Under the pieces are notes generated by a model. The model saw only the letters and a program-made list of their open reading frames with translations, was not told the origin of the DNA and did no database searches. A stretch of DNA of 64,000 nt from Liolophura sinensis. Taxonomy: Eukaryota; Mollusca; Polyplacophora; Chitonida; Chitonidae. Location: positions 7,364,044-7,428,043 of the forward strand of contig NC_088301.1 in assembly GCF_032854445.1 (NCBI RefSeq), written 5' to 3'. This document shows, one piece after another, positions 1 to 13,400 of this stretch. Within the stretch, counting starts at the first letter, position 1. Every line of letters starts with the position of its first letter. The position numbers were made by a program, and so were the translations under genes.

Positions 1-1065
1 GTGATGTGGGCAAAAGCTGAGTGCAGTGTTTTTTGTTCAGTCGCCCTTGTAATGACAATTACACTATGGGCAAACCAGTATTAAACTCCGACTTGGAACA
101 CTTTCACCATTGCACAAAAAAAAGGTACCCCATTGACACGAAGGCAGAAGAAAAACAATGAACTATAAAATATTTTTCTGTTTGCATTGTCAGGCAATAA
201 AAGCTTTGTCTTGAAGCAAACTGTCCTGCAAACGCCATTTTCCAGAACCAGATTGCTCACAACATCAGAGGCTTCATCCACATATATATATATATATATT
301 ATTATTATTATTATTATTACTACACTTTAATGCCTTGGGAAGCATGAGAAAAGCAATATATAACCACCAAAATTTTCAATAAACGTTTTTTATTTTCTCC
401 TAAACCCCCTTGACAGCCCTGTATAATTGAAAAATTGTAAGACTCGCATGTGTACAAAGAGTAAACAGGTTATTAAGCAGAAACCTTTTTTTCAGGCTCA
501 AATAGACTTTCTTGGATCTTATTCTGTATTCCTTTCTTTTTCATGGAAACAAGAGAGTTCACTATGAGAAATACACATATAGCGCTAGCACTATATGTAG
601 TCCTCTTCACGAAGTCCTGCCTGATCAAAGGGGAAATTATCCATTTTCCTGTTCCTATCTCAGATGGCTCAGAGCAAAAATGGCCAGACCAGTTTCTTGG
701 GTGTCTCTACACAAAGTAATGATGTGAGAATGGAGGGCTTGAGCTGAAAGAATGGCTCCAAGGTGTGTTACCCTGGCATACTAACTAACAGGTTATTACT
801 GTGGCACTTAACCCACACATCTGCTGGACATATACGTGGAGGTAACTTATCAGGTATTGATCCTAACCTGTAACACCTCATTTCAAGTGCTCCTCTTGGT
901 ATCTGGTCCAGAAAATAACATCACTAGTCATGCCAAAGGAATATCTTTTAAAGTCTAAATTCACTGTAACGCTGACAGCTAGGGGATCATGCTGACTATC
1001 ACATACATGTAGCTCGATCTGTAGGCTATACCTGGAAATATATTCCTCTTGTCCTATCTCTGAAG
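1..1065. other. Non-coding stretch
   Basis: AT-rich sequence. Apart from the microsatellite near 279, no gene, RNA or known repeat was recognised; the short frames have no family features. Confidence 0.6.
279..320 (+). repeat. (TA)n then (ATT)n microsatellite
   Basis: Pure dinucleotide run followed by a trinucleotide run in otherwise featureless AT-rich DNA. Confidence 0.9.
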
Positions 1066-1070
1066 CTAAT

Positions 1071-1170
1071 AAAGCTACAGTACACATTGGGGTCCTAAAG
1101 CTACAGTACACATTGGGGTCCTAAAGCTACAGTACACATTGGGGTCCTAAAGCTACAGTACACATTGGGA
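1071..1170 (+). repeat. 26-bp tandem repeat, 4 units
   Basis: Unit 'aaagctacagtacacattgg' plus 'ggtcct' repeated at 1071, 1097, 1123 and 1149 with almost no divergence; the last unit is partial. Confidence 0.92.
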
Positions 1171-1364
1171 TTGGAATATACTCTACATCCATCTGTACAT
1201 GAACCAGTATAATGAAGTCTGCTTCAGTATACTGTGACAACCCACAATTTGGTTCACTGTGCCTGGACAGTTTCCTGATGGAATTTTATATTGGCTGGTA
1301 TTTTATATATTAATCTTATATTCAAGAATACTGTACATGATCTTAATTTTTACCCCAAAAAGAG

Positions 1365-1560
1365 CATTTTTGGAGGCAAACAAATCTCATATAAAAGATG
1401 TTACTTTTGGTGCTGAAACTTACACTTCTCCAATAGGATATCATGCTATCTTCCTAACAAACCTCAGAACACCTTTCTAAGATCAACAGAACTCAAGTAA
1501 AATAGCAATCAGGTAAAATATGCAACTTTGTCATAAGCGAAGTTTGAGATCATTTAGAGT
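1365..1560 (+). repeat. Dispersed repeat, partner of 44180-44340
   Basis: 'tttttggaggcaaacaaat', 'gttacttttggtgctgaaa', 'ggatatcatgctatcttcc' and 'tttctaagatcaacagaact' line up in order with the sequence at 44180-44340. A shorter relative starts near 6545 ('ggaggcaaataaaggtgata'). Confidence 0.6.
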
Positions 1561-4500
1561 ATTTCACAAATATATGCGCAGTTGCATAGGTTTATGACTG
1601 GTTAATACAGATGCTTGGTTAAGTGCAAAACAAATGTACAAGACACACACACAAAAGTTTTCCTTTGTACTTATGGTGAATATTGAGAAACACACACGCA
1701 CATTCATCACGCAAACAGAAGTCTAAAATCTATAAAATGCTGTACAAATAAAGAAAAGACAGATAAAAGGATGAAAAACAGGATGAAGACAATGTTGTTC
1801 TAAGATAAATCAGATCACGACAAGGTTGTAATGTGAGCAAGTATGGTAACTAATGACCTAGAATATTACCATGGCAAAGCTGCACAGTTTGCCTGATTCG
1901 GGAAGTTCATTGGACCTTAGTAAGATATCTGTTTGGAAGGTAGGATGATACCCCCCTTGAAACATATATCTTTCAGCAACAAAAGTAATATTTCATGACA
2001 TCTGACAGCCTCTCAAAATTCACCTATAAAATTATAGGTCCATCACCATAAATATTACTAGACCACATTGAAATCCTACCTATAGTAAAGAACAATACAA
2101 AACACATACCATTTTTCATGCTATAGAAATCACACACACACTGAATCCTGAACACAGGGAAATAACAAAAGAGCATCAAACCTGGGACTAATATCATAAC
2201 AGCAATCACTTGTATTTGTCCTAGATCAATGAGACCACTTACTCTGAGTATATTTGACAAACATCTGTGTGTGACCTTAACATATGTCAGACTGTTGTGA
2301 AAGTTAACATCAACTCAAGAACTTTCCACTTACACAATGGCTAAAGTGATCTCTACACGTATAAGATGAATCCATCCAACTTAGAATGGTGACTGTGACA
2401 TATATCCAAATGTTTGTGATATTACTGTCACACACAGCTATGTACACACAGAATAATGACTGGACCAAGTATATTCATAGTACATACAAACACGGAATCA
2501 TACAGAACTGAGAAGCATCCAGGAAGAATACTGACTGTGACATATATTTTATCCAAGTTGACTGACCGCTTGATTGTGACCAGTAATCCTGATCGTGATA
2601 AGCATCCAAGTAGAATACTGAACTGGAAAAACATTTTATCTAAATTGATTCACTACTTGATCGTGCTCAGCAATTACCTATGTAGAATATCAATATTTGG
2701 CAAGCATAATTATGTCGAATGTTGAATGTCAGCAAGCAGGAACTATACCCATATAAGATGAAGAAAATGCTGTGAGCAGTAACAACCCACCTAAAATTCC
2801 GAATGCAACAGGCATTCACATATCCATGACAAATATGATTGCCACTTAAGCACTCATTTTCACTCACCAGTGAAGATAAACAAAATGTGTCCTAGCTGTG
2901 ATGCAGCCTTCCATGTTCACTTCAGCAAAAGCAGCCAGCCATCACCTTTTGTGCCATATTGTCGATGACAAACACCGAGCCAGGTGGTGGGGGCAGCTCT
3001 AGGGAGGGATAAACACAGACACTGACCGCTGACTCCAGGTGCATGTGGACATGTATTCATGTGCTAAAAGGTTACAATTCACCTGCCCATCAGCGACCTT
3101 GCCATCTGACAAACCACCTGACTCTCCTTATAGAAGAGGTCGAAAGAAGCTACAGAATCATTAATCAGCCAGGAGCTGTAACGGCATGCATGGCCACAAG
3201 GTCAGCTGGCTGTGCGGTACATGTGGCATTAGTGGATGGAACTAAACGCGTACAACTTATCTATCACTGGACGGACAGTGGACAACAGCACAAAGGTGGA
3301 GCCTCATCAGCTAGTGGCTTCTTACAGCTCTATATGCAGCTCTGCTTCATTAACAAATACCGCGGTCGTTAAAGGAAAGGCCAATGTAATTACCACTGGG
3401 CACAAGGTGACAGATAGATCTGCATGGGCTCCATTGCCATAACTGCACGACGTTCTGTCTCACCACAGCAAGGACAGGCTTAACATGGCCATGCATTACA
3501 CTCCACAGTTTTTAAGGGACTTCTGAACGGCGCCATCAATCAATTTATTACAGTTCAGGATGAACATACACACAACCAGAGCAAAGCAATGGTAATAGAC
3601 CAAAAATTTTGATAAAAAATGTACATTTTCAAAGGCAAATTATCTGTTCATTTGATTAATGTTTTATGCTGTACTCAACAATATAACACTTACACATTAT
3701 GGTGGGAGAAAACCTGGCAGAGCCCAAAGGGGAAGCTACGACCTTCTGTAGGTTGCTAGGAGACCCAAAGGCAAATAATGGTATAGTAAGTATTATTTTT
3801 AGTGTTGAACATTTTCCTGGAAAGCCAGCATCCTACATGCAAATGTACACTTGCAAATATCCAAACTCAAAGCTTTTGCTTAAATTATAAGAACAACAGA
3901 ATTGGGTGAATTTTATCATCATGAAGACAACTTTAGGGCAAATGTAACATACAAGGAAAAAGATGCTTCAACCTGTCATCAATTACAGCTTTTTTGTTGT
4001 TTTTTTTTTTAATTTTTGTTGGAGTTTAACATCGTTTCAATTTTGCCATTTTAGTTACATTACTATGTCTCTGTTGTGCAATCTGGTCCCACTGCTACAA
4101 TCATGCATCTATTCATGGAGTTGTCTCTCTGGAAGATCATATGCAAAACAAACCTCCAACATATCATGAAACAAAGATCATATGCGAAACAAACCAACAT
4201 ATCACGGAACAATTTCTCAGCGGACACTTTGCCAACCAATATATGATGTGAATGAACTTCAGTCAAGTGCTAAGGCAAGTGCTACACCAAGGAATGACCA
4301 ATACTACCATTGGTATTGGATTTGAACCTTGGTCTCTGAGAACTCAAACTACTTCTAACACTAACTGCAGTCAAATGTGCAGCATGTCTATTTTTTACCA
4401 AGTTTCTGGACTGCTACATAGGCATTGCAACACACTGTGATACCTCTGTATCAATTCTTTTAACTTTGTGTGAAAGCAAGATAAATTGCTTGATCTTGGA

Positions 4501-5730
4501 TAAATCATATACACTAAAGATTCTAATTTCCTCTACATGAAAACTTTATTCAAGTGTCAAAAAGGTATACTAAAACTTGCTATGTCCCTTCCACTCAGGC
4601 CTAAAAGTGCCAACACAAATAAGTACCAGGGTAGGGTCTTGAAATGTCTGAACTGCACGGCTGTTGAAATGGTTTGCTTTTTTTTTTACCTTGGAGCTCA
4701 AGGTAACCCTGCAAGGCACACTTAATCTTCATGAGCCGAGGTCTAGATCTGTACACTACATGCAGCCACCATGGGGACATGTTATGCTTATGCGGACATC
4801 TGCCACACATAAACCTGCATGCCAGCACACACAGTAAATTATCTGGCCATCATGTCATTGTTTGCAGAAACTAAATATGAAACCATTTTATGAGGGTACG
4901 GGTCATGCATTTTCCCTAATAAACTGGTTCTGTAACCCTGTTTTCTTTTGTTTTATTACAAGGTCATTAACTGGCAACGGCCTAATAAACTCATTATTTC
5001 ATCATGATATATGTCTGATTAAAAATATTATTAAGTATTAATAGCTTTGGGTCATTTTATTATACCCAATCCTGCAGATAAATCAGATTTTTATACATGC
5101 ATGTGTGTGTAAAACCCACCATGCATGCAGTCTAATATAAGATCTAATATTCTTACCAAAGCCTTTAGAACATGGTCTTATTATTACACAGATATGTGCA
5201 TGTATTTCATTCTTGGCATACTGCTGACAAGCCAAACAAGAGCTGACACCATAGATGCCATTTCACAGTTGTATAAAATGAGAATGTCCATTATACTATA
5301 GAGACAGCTGAGCTTGGGCTGATTGCATCAGTAAATAAAACCACGATATTAATCCTCCTGTCACTCAGCTGTACACTGTGGGAGTTGCCGTGTGCGTAGG
5401 GTGTCATGGGAACACCGAGTGGAGAATCTGATAGAATCATAACATAAGTGATGATATTTCCAACTAGCTCACACACCATCAATGCTCAACGCTAGTTTTT
5501 TTTTTCTGAACCTTTACGTCAGTCTCTTTTGAAATAGACGTGACCATGGGGCGTTTCAAACTGCTCATAGACGAACAGTTGTGAATAACGCGTGAGAATG
5601 TATAATTTTAATGACAAATTAAAGCCATGGGCTTTTTACATCCACCTTTCATTGCATGAAGATACAAAGCTTTTAAATAACATTGGTGCATCTTACATAC
5701 ACGTATTCTTACTAATGTGACTTCAAGCCT
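1561..5730. other. Non-coding stretch with one GC-richer island
   Basis: No coding exon recognised. The part around 2890-3470 is GC-richer and repeat-free; its 109-codon frame shows no domain. The rest is AT-rich, with one old SINE piece at 3655-3775. Confidence 0.5.
3655..3775 (-). mobile_element. SINE fragment, old
   Basis: 'gattaatgttttatgctgta', 'attatggtgggagaaaacc' and 'taggttgctaggagacc' align along the tail-side half of the SINE with many substitutions. Confidence 0.65.
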
Positions 5731-6166
5731 TGGGGGTAACAATATCCAGACATTATCCCTTGGGGGTAACAATATCCAGACATTATCCCTTGGGGGTAAC
5801 AATATCCAGACATTATCCCTTGGGGGTAACAATATCCAGACATTATCCCTTGGGGGTTACAATATCCAGACATTATCCCTTGGGGGTAACAATATCCAGA
5901 CATTATCCCTTGGGGGTTACAATATCCAGACATTATCCCTTGGGGGTTACAATATCCAGACATTATCCCTTGGGGGTAACAATATCCAGACATTATCCCT
6001 TGGGGATAACAATATCCAGACATTATCCCTTGGGGGTAACAATATCCAGACATTATCCCTTGGGGATTACAATATCCAGACATTATCCCTTGGAGGTTAC
6101 AATATCCAGACATTATCCCTTGGGGGTAACAATATCCAGACATTATCCCTTGGGGGTAACAATATC
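5731..6166 (+). repeat. 30-bp minisatellite, about 14.5 units
   Basis: Exact 30-base periodicity, unit 'tgggggtaacaatatccaga' plus 'cattatccct', with a few A/T and G/A variants at fixed positions. Because 30 is divisible by three, frames on both strands stay open for 140-170 codons; these are not genes. Each unit carries near-complementary ends (ggggtaa / ttatccc). Confidence 0.95.
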
Positions 6167-7069
6167 AGCAATTAACTTCATAAGGGTAAAGCTCATCTTC
6201 CTCTGGATTTTTTGTTTTTCAATAAACAGAAGTGGATAATGGTATAGTTTGTTTGCCCACAATTATGGAATTCCCTCAAGATTTTTCTGGAAAATAGCAA
6301 TACATACAGGCAAATAATCAGGATTGACAATTTACATGTAAATGTACAGAGCCTTTGAATAATTACAAGCATATTATACCTTCAAAAACACATACATTTT
6401 ATTATGCATGCCAGGCTGTATAAGGACCAGTAATCAGCCATTAGATTACAAGCAGTTTGCCCGTGGTGTACTTCTTGAATAATCCTGAAGGAGTTCAATA
6501 CTGTCTCATTTAATACTGTATTTGCCCCAAAAATTTTTGCCCAAAAGGGCATTTGTACATGGAGGCAAATAAAGGTGATAAAATAGTACTTCTGTTGACA
6601 AACCAGACATTTCTGCAGTAAGGTATTATCCTACCATTCAAGCATGAAGACACAGCAGAACGCTACACAGATCAGATAAAATTAGGGACACACATATAAC
6701 CCTGGATGGAATTTGGGGTTAATGAAACTGTAGTGGGATAACTGAGACCAGGGCACAATGAGCTCAGCATTTTAATTTCCAGAAATGTAAGGATTGATTA
6801 TTTCTATTATATCTATTATGTACTCCATAAGTATGAGAAGTAAACATGTTTGTAACTCAGCATTCATTAACATAAACTGTGTCTCTGTGACTCTTCTACT
6901 GAAACTTCTCGCATAAACCCAGCTGCCATATTAACACTGCTTTACAGACATACAGCCTACGACCCAGGGTTATTAAGTGCACCTGTATAAAGCATCATTC
7001 CAAGAAACACTCTATATAACTGCCACAAAGATTTCAGATGGTAGCTAGTGCATAGAAACCTTTTCCAAC

Positions 7070-7190
7070 TATCTGTTTATTTGACTGGTGTTTTACGCCG
7101 TACTCAAAAATATTTCAACGGCGGCCAGCATTATGGTGGGAGGGAACCTTGCTAAAGCCACGACTATCCGCAGACCTTTCCCAACTAAAG
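7070..7190 (-). mobile_element. SINE fragment, degenerate
   Basis: Contains 'ggtgttttacgccgtactca' and 'ggcggccagcattatggtgg', followed by an eroded 'ccacgactatccgcagacct'. Only the tail-side half survives. Confidence 0.75.
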
Positions 7191-7555
7191 CAATTCGCTC
7201 CTTACTTATCTACATGCTGTCCACTGCTCATTCCTGTCTTTGCAATGAAGTCTGTGGGCAAATCGGTAACTTTTAATAATTATAATAGAAATATCTTTAT
7301 TTACCGAAGGCAGCTTGTCAGTTTTACAATATGAAACTCTTCTTCAGTAAGGCCTTCACAGAGAAAACAATATATAGGAAACATGTACTTTGGAGTTCAA
7401 CAAAAAAAACATACATCAATATATATAAGAGAAGATAAAGCATCATGTAGTTCGAAAGTTGAAGTTACATACATTCATACATACAAAAACCAACAAAACA
7501 ACCAAGCTAGGCATTACTTGCAAGAGAACCGTAGTCAATTCAGGTTGCACCTGAG

Positions 7556-7660
7556 GTGGGTGAGTGAATGAGTGAATGCATAGGGTTTAACGTCGTGCTC
7601 GACAATTTTTCAGTCATATGACGACGAGACCCGAGTTGAGGGTTGCACATCAAAAGGTAT
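7556..7660 (+). mobile_element. Second dispersed SINE-like element, fragment
   Basis: 'gggtttaacgtcgtgctcga' followed by 'tttttcagtcatatgacgac' matches the head of the element at 25300; beyond about 7630 the similarity is lost. Confidence 0.6.
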
Positions 7661-8427
7661 ACAGCCAGTAACGACTGACACTTTTTACCTGGGGGTTCCC
7701 TGAACGTTCACTGATAAACGCATACTCTTACAATGTCTATGTGTACATGACTAAAAAAGGCCGCCATGTAATGTGTATATTAGAGCCTTACTATTGTATT
7801 ACGGCTCTCTCCACCCAAAAGTCCCTAGCTCTGGTCAATCTACAGAAAATGCACACCTAGCTGTTAAAACCTGCAGGAGGCAGACTTCAGACAACAGATC
7901 ATTGATTTCCCAGAAAAGCCTTTCAGGACACAGACAATAAGCTACTGATGGCTTGGAAATTGGTGCATGCGTATATAGTGATAGGTTCCTTGTCACTAAT
8001 ACGCAGGCTAAACATGATAAGCTAGGGTGAATCTCCACCCACACAATCCAATACTGGATACATTGTTTCACTACAACATCCAGGGGAGCCAGGGTGGCTT
8101 ACATTATAGAGGGAGACATTTCTATAAGGCCTGGCTCATTACAATTAAAATGCACACAAACAAGAAGGATGCAGCTTCTTTGTAACAATCACCCTTTAAC
8201 AAGTATAGCAGTTTATTAATTCATGTGCTCTTTTAATGCCTCATGCAGTGGACTTTTACCTATTCGATTCTTGTTTAATATTGCCAACTCAAATTTTTTT
8301 TACTTCTGTCTAATACAAGTGCCCTGAGCAATTAAAGCACCATTATTTGCCACAGGCACACACAAAACTTTCTCAAACTTTCTCTTTTAAACCACATACA
8401 AACCAGCCAAAGCCAAAGTACAAATGA

Positions 8428-8800
8428 AATGGCACAAGAGGGCACCAAATGTGACACCCAAACCAACTGCTGTACAACCAAAATGGCACACAAAACACCA
8501 GATATGACACCCCAACTAACTGCTGCACAACCAAACATGCACAAGATGACACCAGATGTGACATCTCAGCTTGAACTGCAGTACAACTCAAAAGGCTCAC
8601 AAAAGATACAAGGTTTGACCCCCTAAGCAACTACAGTGCAATTGAAATGGGTTACATAAGACACCAGACATGCCACCCCAACCAATTTTAGCACAACAGG
8701 AATGGCACCCAAAACACACAAGATGTGACACCCCAAACAGCAGATACCAAAAGTGACAGGAGACTTCACATGCGACACCCCAACTAACTGGAGTAAATGG
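8428..8800 (+). repeat. Degenerate ~55-bp tandem repeat, about 6-7 units
   Basis: Recurring 'aacaccagatatgacacccc' and 'aactgctgcacaaccaaa' modules spaced about 55 bases apart, increasingly diverged to the right. Non-coding. Confidence 0.7.
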
Positions 8801-9075
8801 CCAGCAGTAAAACTAGAAGCAGCGAGATCGTCACAAAGGTTGTCTGTTTTTAGCCTGATGATCTGGCCTTGGAGTGATGCAAGATGTTCCACTAACAAAG
8901 CAACAGTACTTCAACCACTTCCCACTTCAACACAGTACAGCATTTGCACATAAAGTAATAACTATATGGGAGCTTGGATATATATGACTATATGGAAGCT
9001 TGTGAGAATTGGAGAAATTATTAAAGAACCATTAATTTTTGAGCTCGTGCATGTGATGCTACTTTGTAAGGTGGC

Positions 9076-9093
9076 GGGGGGGGGGGGGGGGGG
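9076..9093 (+). repeat. G18 homopolymer, then (GA)n
   Basis: Eighteen consecutive G followed by a short GA run. A second G tract lies near 9354-9366. The run lengths are prone to sequencing error. Confidence 0.85.
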
Positions 9094-10529
9094 AGAGAGA
9101 GAGATTTTGCTTATTATATTTCGATTATATAGCCTTTAATTTGGATATCAAAAACTAATTATCTGACTAACAGCCTGCTTAATATTTTTTTGGGTCCAAA
9201 TTTCTAATTTATATGAAAAGAACGCTGCAATAATCGAACAACATGATCAAGGTTTGTCTCTACACATGGTACTCTCAAAAACTAAAAGAAATAAACCTGT
9301 TTGTGTTGTGGTGCTTAATTTTTTTGTACTTGTTTATTTTATTCATTTCTTTGGGGGGGGGGGGGGTAATTTTTTAAAAATCTGTTGGTTCCGAAATATT
9401 AGTTATTTTCCAGCCAAAATATCAATATGTCTTGTTGAGGAAGGCGTGCTCATTTTCTCTTCCTCTGTCAAGTTAACAGACGAGCTACAGTGTTTGGAAG
9501 CAAAATTCTATGGCCAATAACGCAGACTTGTCCATTCGTCAGTAAAACATATCCACAGCTGAATAATTCATTCACATCCGATCATCAAAATTTCATACAG
9601 CCAATCTATTTTCGTGACAATTAAAGCCCAGAAAAACTAATTCGTTTTCAATAAAAGGGGCCTTTGTGTCCGTCGCTCATTATGGTATTGCAAACAATAT
9701 CCTGCCCAGAGCTATAACCTTGCCTGTACAATGGTGTTACCAATTACAGTTGAAACTGACTAGGGGCCTGTATCAACTGTCCCAGCTCCCCCCCACCCTC
9801 CCAATAGACAGAATTATCTCCCTCGCTCAGCTCCGCTGTTAATAAATTATAATCCAGCCAGCAGTCTGCCACTAGTTCTCCATTCATCACAAGCTCCCAA
9901 AGATATTCCATCTCTCGCATTAAGACAGAACCAATATCCGAACACGCCATTACTGGAAATTGCCGGGTGCATGTGTATCGGCCTTGTAATAAAATCCAAG
10001 GTGTGATATGAAATGCATTTAAGCCAATGATAGCCCATAGGGGTGGAAGGGAGTGTGGGGGGAAGAGGGTAAATGTTGAACTTCCATATTTTGATAATGT
10101 GAAAGTCCTTGTGGTTTAAAAACAAATATGGACCAAAAAAAAAATACAACAAAAAACAAACAAACCAAAAAAATTCATTCATTCAGGTATTTATGTTTGT
10201 TCATGTTTATGTTTCATGTTTATTCAAGATTAAAAAACTGTTCCTTGGCTTAATTAATAGTCTCATCTTCATTGGTTGTTAACCAACTCAAGCTGGAACA
10301 GTGCAACTAACAGAAAAATATATCGCTAAAAGCATAATCACATTTACAGCAAAATCCAACAGAAAATGGAATACCATCGTGATTTATTCACTATTAACAA
10401 TATTATTTATTTTCACTTGTGGTAGTCCACTAGAAGTTTTTCAAATTAACATAAGAATACAGTCAGGAACAGAATATAATGCAACAGCAGAAAAAGCCAG
10501 CATTAAGGCATCCTACATGTACGTGTTAA

Positions 10530-10750
10530 TATGACCTAGGAGCCTCTCACCAATGCAGTCGCTGTGAGTTCAGTCAAGATCATGCTGGTTTCCTCTATGG
10601 TTGTATGAGGGAAGGTTTGCCAGCAACCTGCTGATGGTTGTGGGTTTCCCCTCCCGCTTTGCTCAGTTTCCATCCACCATAAAGCTGGCCACTGTCATAT
10701 AAGTGAAATACTCTTGAATATGGTGTAAAACACTAATCAAATAAATACCC
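10530..10750 (+). mobile_element. Older tRNA-derived SINE copy, head partly lost
   Basis: Recognisable from 'gacctaggagcctctcacca' through 'ccaccataaagctggcc' to 'gtaaaacactaatcaaataa'. It carries many substitutions compared with the 31.5 kb copy and lacks the A-box head. Confidence 0.8.
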
Positions 10751-11894
10751 TACACATGTTTTTTAAATACAATGCAATAAACAAACAAATCCATTTATAG
10801 TACGGTATGCAAATTAACTTTTAAATATTGAAATTTTAATGGCTATTGCACTATTGCAGTACCACAGTGTCAGAGATTGTGGAATTGTTGGAAAACACAG
10901 ACACTATTAAACAGAAGAATAAACTTTTACATAGTTCCTGGTGGTCAGTATATCTACTTATCTTTAATCTGTTTTACCCCGACTCAAGAATATTTCCCTT
11001 ATATGGTCAGTATATATACATATCAATCTTACATGCATAGTCAAAGGTAGCGGAAATTGCTACATCAGCCAGCTACAAGTGTACTGTTGGTGAGCTGGAG
11101 GCATGTCATTGAGAACCTGTACTACATACTAGAGCTGCATGCATGAACAATTCATCACGTCAAATGCACATTCATCAGCATTTTATTTCATCATTTATCA
11201 CATCAGTTGTCTCATTTACTACATTAACAGCATGGGTGTAAATTCTGATGGAATTCATTTTCCCATGTTTATAATCATGAATTAACACCATAATTCAGAT
11301 CTAGAGCTGTACTAATTTCCTTTTCCTACATTACGGTTTCCACAGTGGATGTTTTTGGGTTGGGAGATGAATCTGTAGCTCCAAGGCATCAAATCATTAG
11401 ACAATTAACATCGCCGGGCACCCCCGAGGCGGACTAAAGCCAGCCCTCTTAACAAAGCAGCCTTCTGCAAATGACAGCTAAACATCATGTCGTTCAAATA
11501 CCCCAGTCAATTTTTAATGTAGGTTAAAAAGAAAGTCTACGCAGGTGACGTCAGAAGAAGATAGGGACGAATGAGAGGGCCGTAAAACAAAGCCTTAAAA
11601 TAGCTTCCATGGAAACCACTAACTCGCTTCAACAGGAGGTTTTGTTTTACCCCAGGGCCAAAATAACTCTTAAGCAGCCCTAGAGACAAAATCAGATTTT
11701 GGCCGGGTGCAGCACAATTTCTGTCAGAGCATCAGGATGCTTTCATCCCACAACTCTGTCTACTGGATGGCTTGCAAATGGTCACCCTGATTGGGTTACC
11801 TGCTGATATTTTGTCACCTTGCCTGCCCGGACAAGAACTTGTCCTACAGGAATGGATAGGGTGCTCAATTCACTGACACAGATTGACAGACATG

Positions 11895-11910
11895 CCCCCC
11901 CCCCCCCCCC
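11895..11910 (+). repeat. C16 homopolymer
   Basis: Sixteen consecutive C followed by a C-rich stretch; the exact length is uncertain in any assembly. Confidence 0.85.
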
Positions 11911-12070
11911 TCAACCCTCCCCTACAGCCATACATCTAGCGATAGGCAATTACAGGTAAATATAGAACGTAAATTGATCCAGTCTAGAGGTGGCATGGAA
12001 AAGACTTTAAGGGACATGTTCAAGGATGAGGGAGATAGGCTGCCATCAGCCAAGAACATTCTCCTGTATG

Positions 12071-12098
12071 AAAAAAAAAAAAAAAAAAAAAAAAAAAA
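12071..12098 (+). repeat. A28 homopolymer
   Basis: Twenty-eight consecutive A. No SINE body abuts it, so it is not clearly a retroposon tail. Confidence 0.85.
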
Positions 12099-13254
12099 GG
12101 AGAAAATCAGAAAATCGGTCAAAAGTATAGCATTTCTCTTCATTGTACAGACAGAGTGAAAAAGCTGATCATATACCAATGTGAAATAGCAGCCTGGGGT
12201 AAAACAAGCTGGTCTGGCTTGTACAGAATGGATGAGCTGTGTTTACAATAACAATCATCCCCAAATACAGGTGTACATATATATACATAAAACATTGCCT
12301 GAGTCAGTCAGAAACACACAGTGGCTAGGACATCAGTGTACAGCTGAAGTGCACGTTTGGAAAATTTTTGTCTCAGTTACCATTAATTTAAAGTCCAAAC
12401 CATGATAATCAATTTAACTTAAATGATTATATGTCCTGTTGCTTTCAATAAACTGAATAGATGTATACATGTACCAGTGATGTCAAATCAAGCAAACCAT
12501 AATAACGAAACAAGAGAATTGAAAGCTGCTTTAAAATGGTTCAAAAGAATCAAGTTTACAAAGTGAGAACAATTCAAGAGACATAAATAATTTATCCATG
12601 CAACATACAAATGACGTTACAGTCTATAAGCTTGTGTAAAGATTTCTCAAACAGAATCTAAAACAGATCTTTAGAAACCAATTTTTAGCTTCAATAGATA
12701 CACGTATGAAAGAATCCACACAAGTGACACCTTGCCTGCGGCTGTAGTATTCCCAACATCTCCAGTGGGAAGACTGAATGTAACGACCCAGCTTTCCACA
12801 GAAGCCTACCCCCAATAATCCTCTGGCTGTTACAGCTATAAACAGCATCTCAGAGTTGAATGTACGAGGCATGACTGACAGCTAGAATACAACAGCTATG
12901 ATGGTCCACATTCAGTTAGTTTGTTGAGGATACACAATCACAAAATTAATCCTGCTACCACATCAATCCTGCATCTTAACCTGGAACAAATGTATCTTTT
13001 TTCACTGGCAATTAAATTGATGATAGAAAAAAAAAATTAGTCAGAAGCATGGGAATAAATGTGAGACACGCCATCTTGCTTGACTATATAAGTTTTCAGA
13101 TATATACAAACTTTTAATACCACATGTTTACCTACCGCAAGTCTTCCCTGGCAAAAGCTACCATTTTGAATCTTGTACCAGCAAGGAAACGGTGCCAGGC
13201 ATTTACCAAAACACTCCCTGACTAAAATGTAACTACATGTAAATGTATAACACT

Positions 13255-13400
13255 GGGCCCACTTTCACAAAACTTCGTAGATTAATTTTCCTAACTCTTC
13301 TCGTAAATGACGTTGCCTTATTGCACTATAACCTAGACAACGTCTTTTATGAAAAAAGTTACAAGAAATATGAGTTACAAAGTTTTGTGAAAGTGGCCTC
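13255..13400. mobile_element. Short inverted-repeat element (MITE), about 146 bp
   Basis: Left end 'gggcccactttcacaaaact' and right end 'agttttgtgaaagtggcctc' are near-perfect inverted repeats around an AT-rich core. No coding capacity; the target duplication is unclear. Confidence 0.65.

Noticed and set aside
3043-3442. 109-codon and 68-codon frames in a GC-richer segment as a small gene
   Set aside because: No domain, no splice-site framework and no similarity I recognise; composition alone is not enough.
5731-6166. CRISPR-like array
   Set aside because: Units are directly adjacent with no unique spacers, and the context is an animal nuclear genome; the same holds for the other arrays.
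5712-6239. Three overlapping long open frames on both strands, looking like a repeat protein
   Set aside because: They are the same 30-bp minisatellite read in several frames; unit length divisible by three keeps all of them open. No start context, signal or domain.
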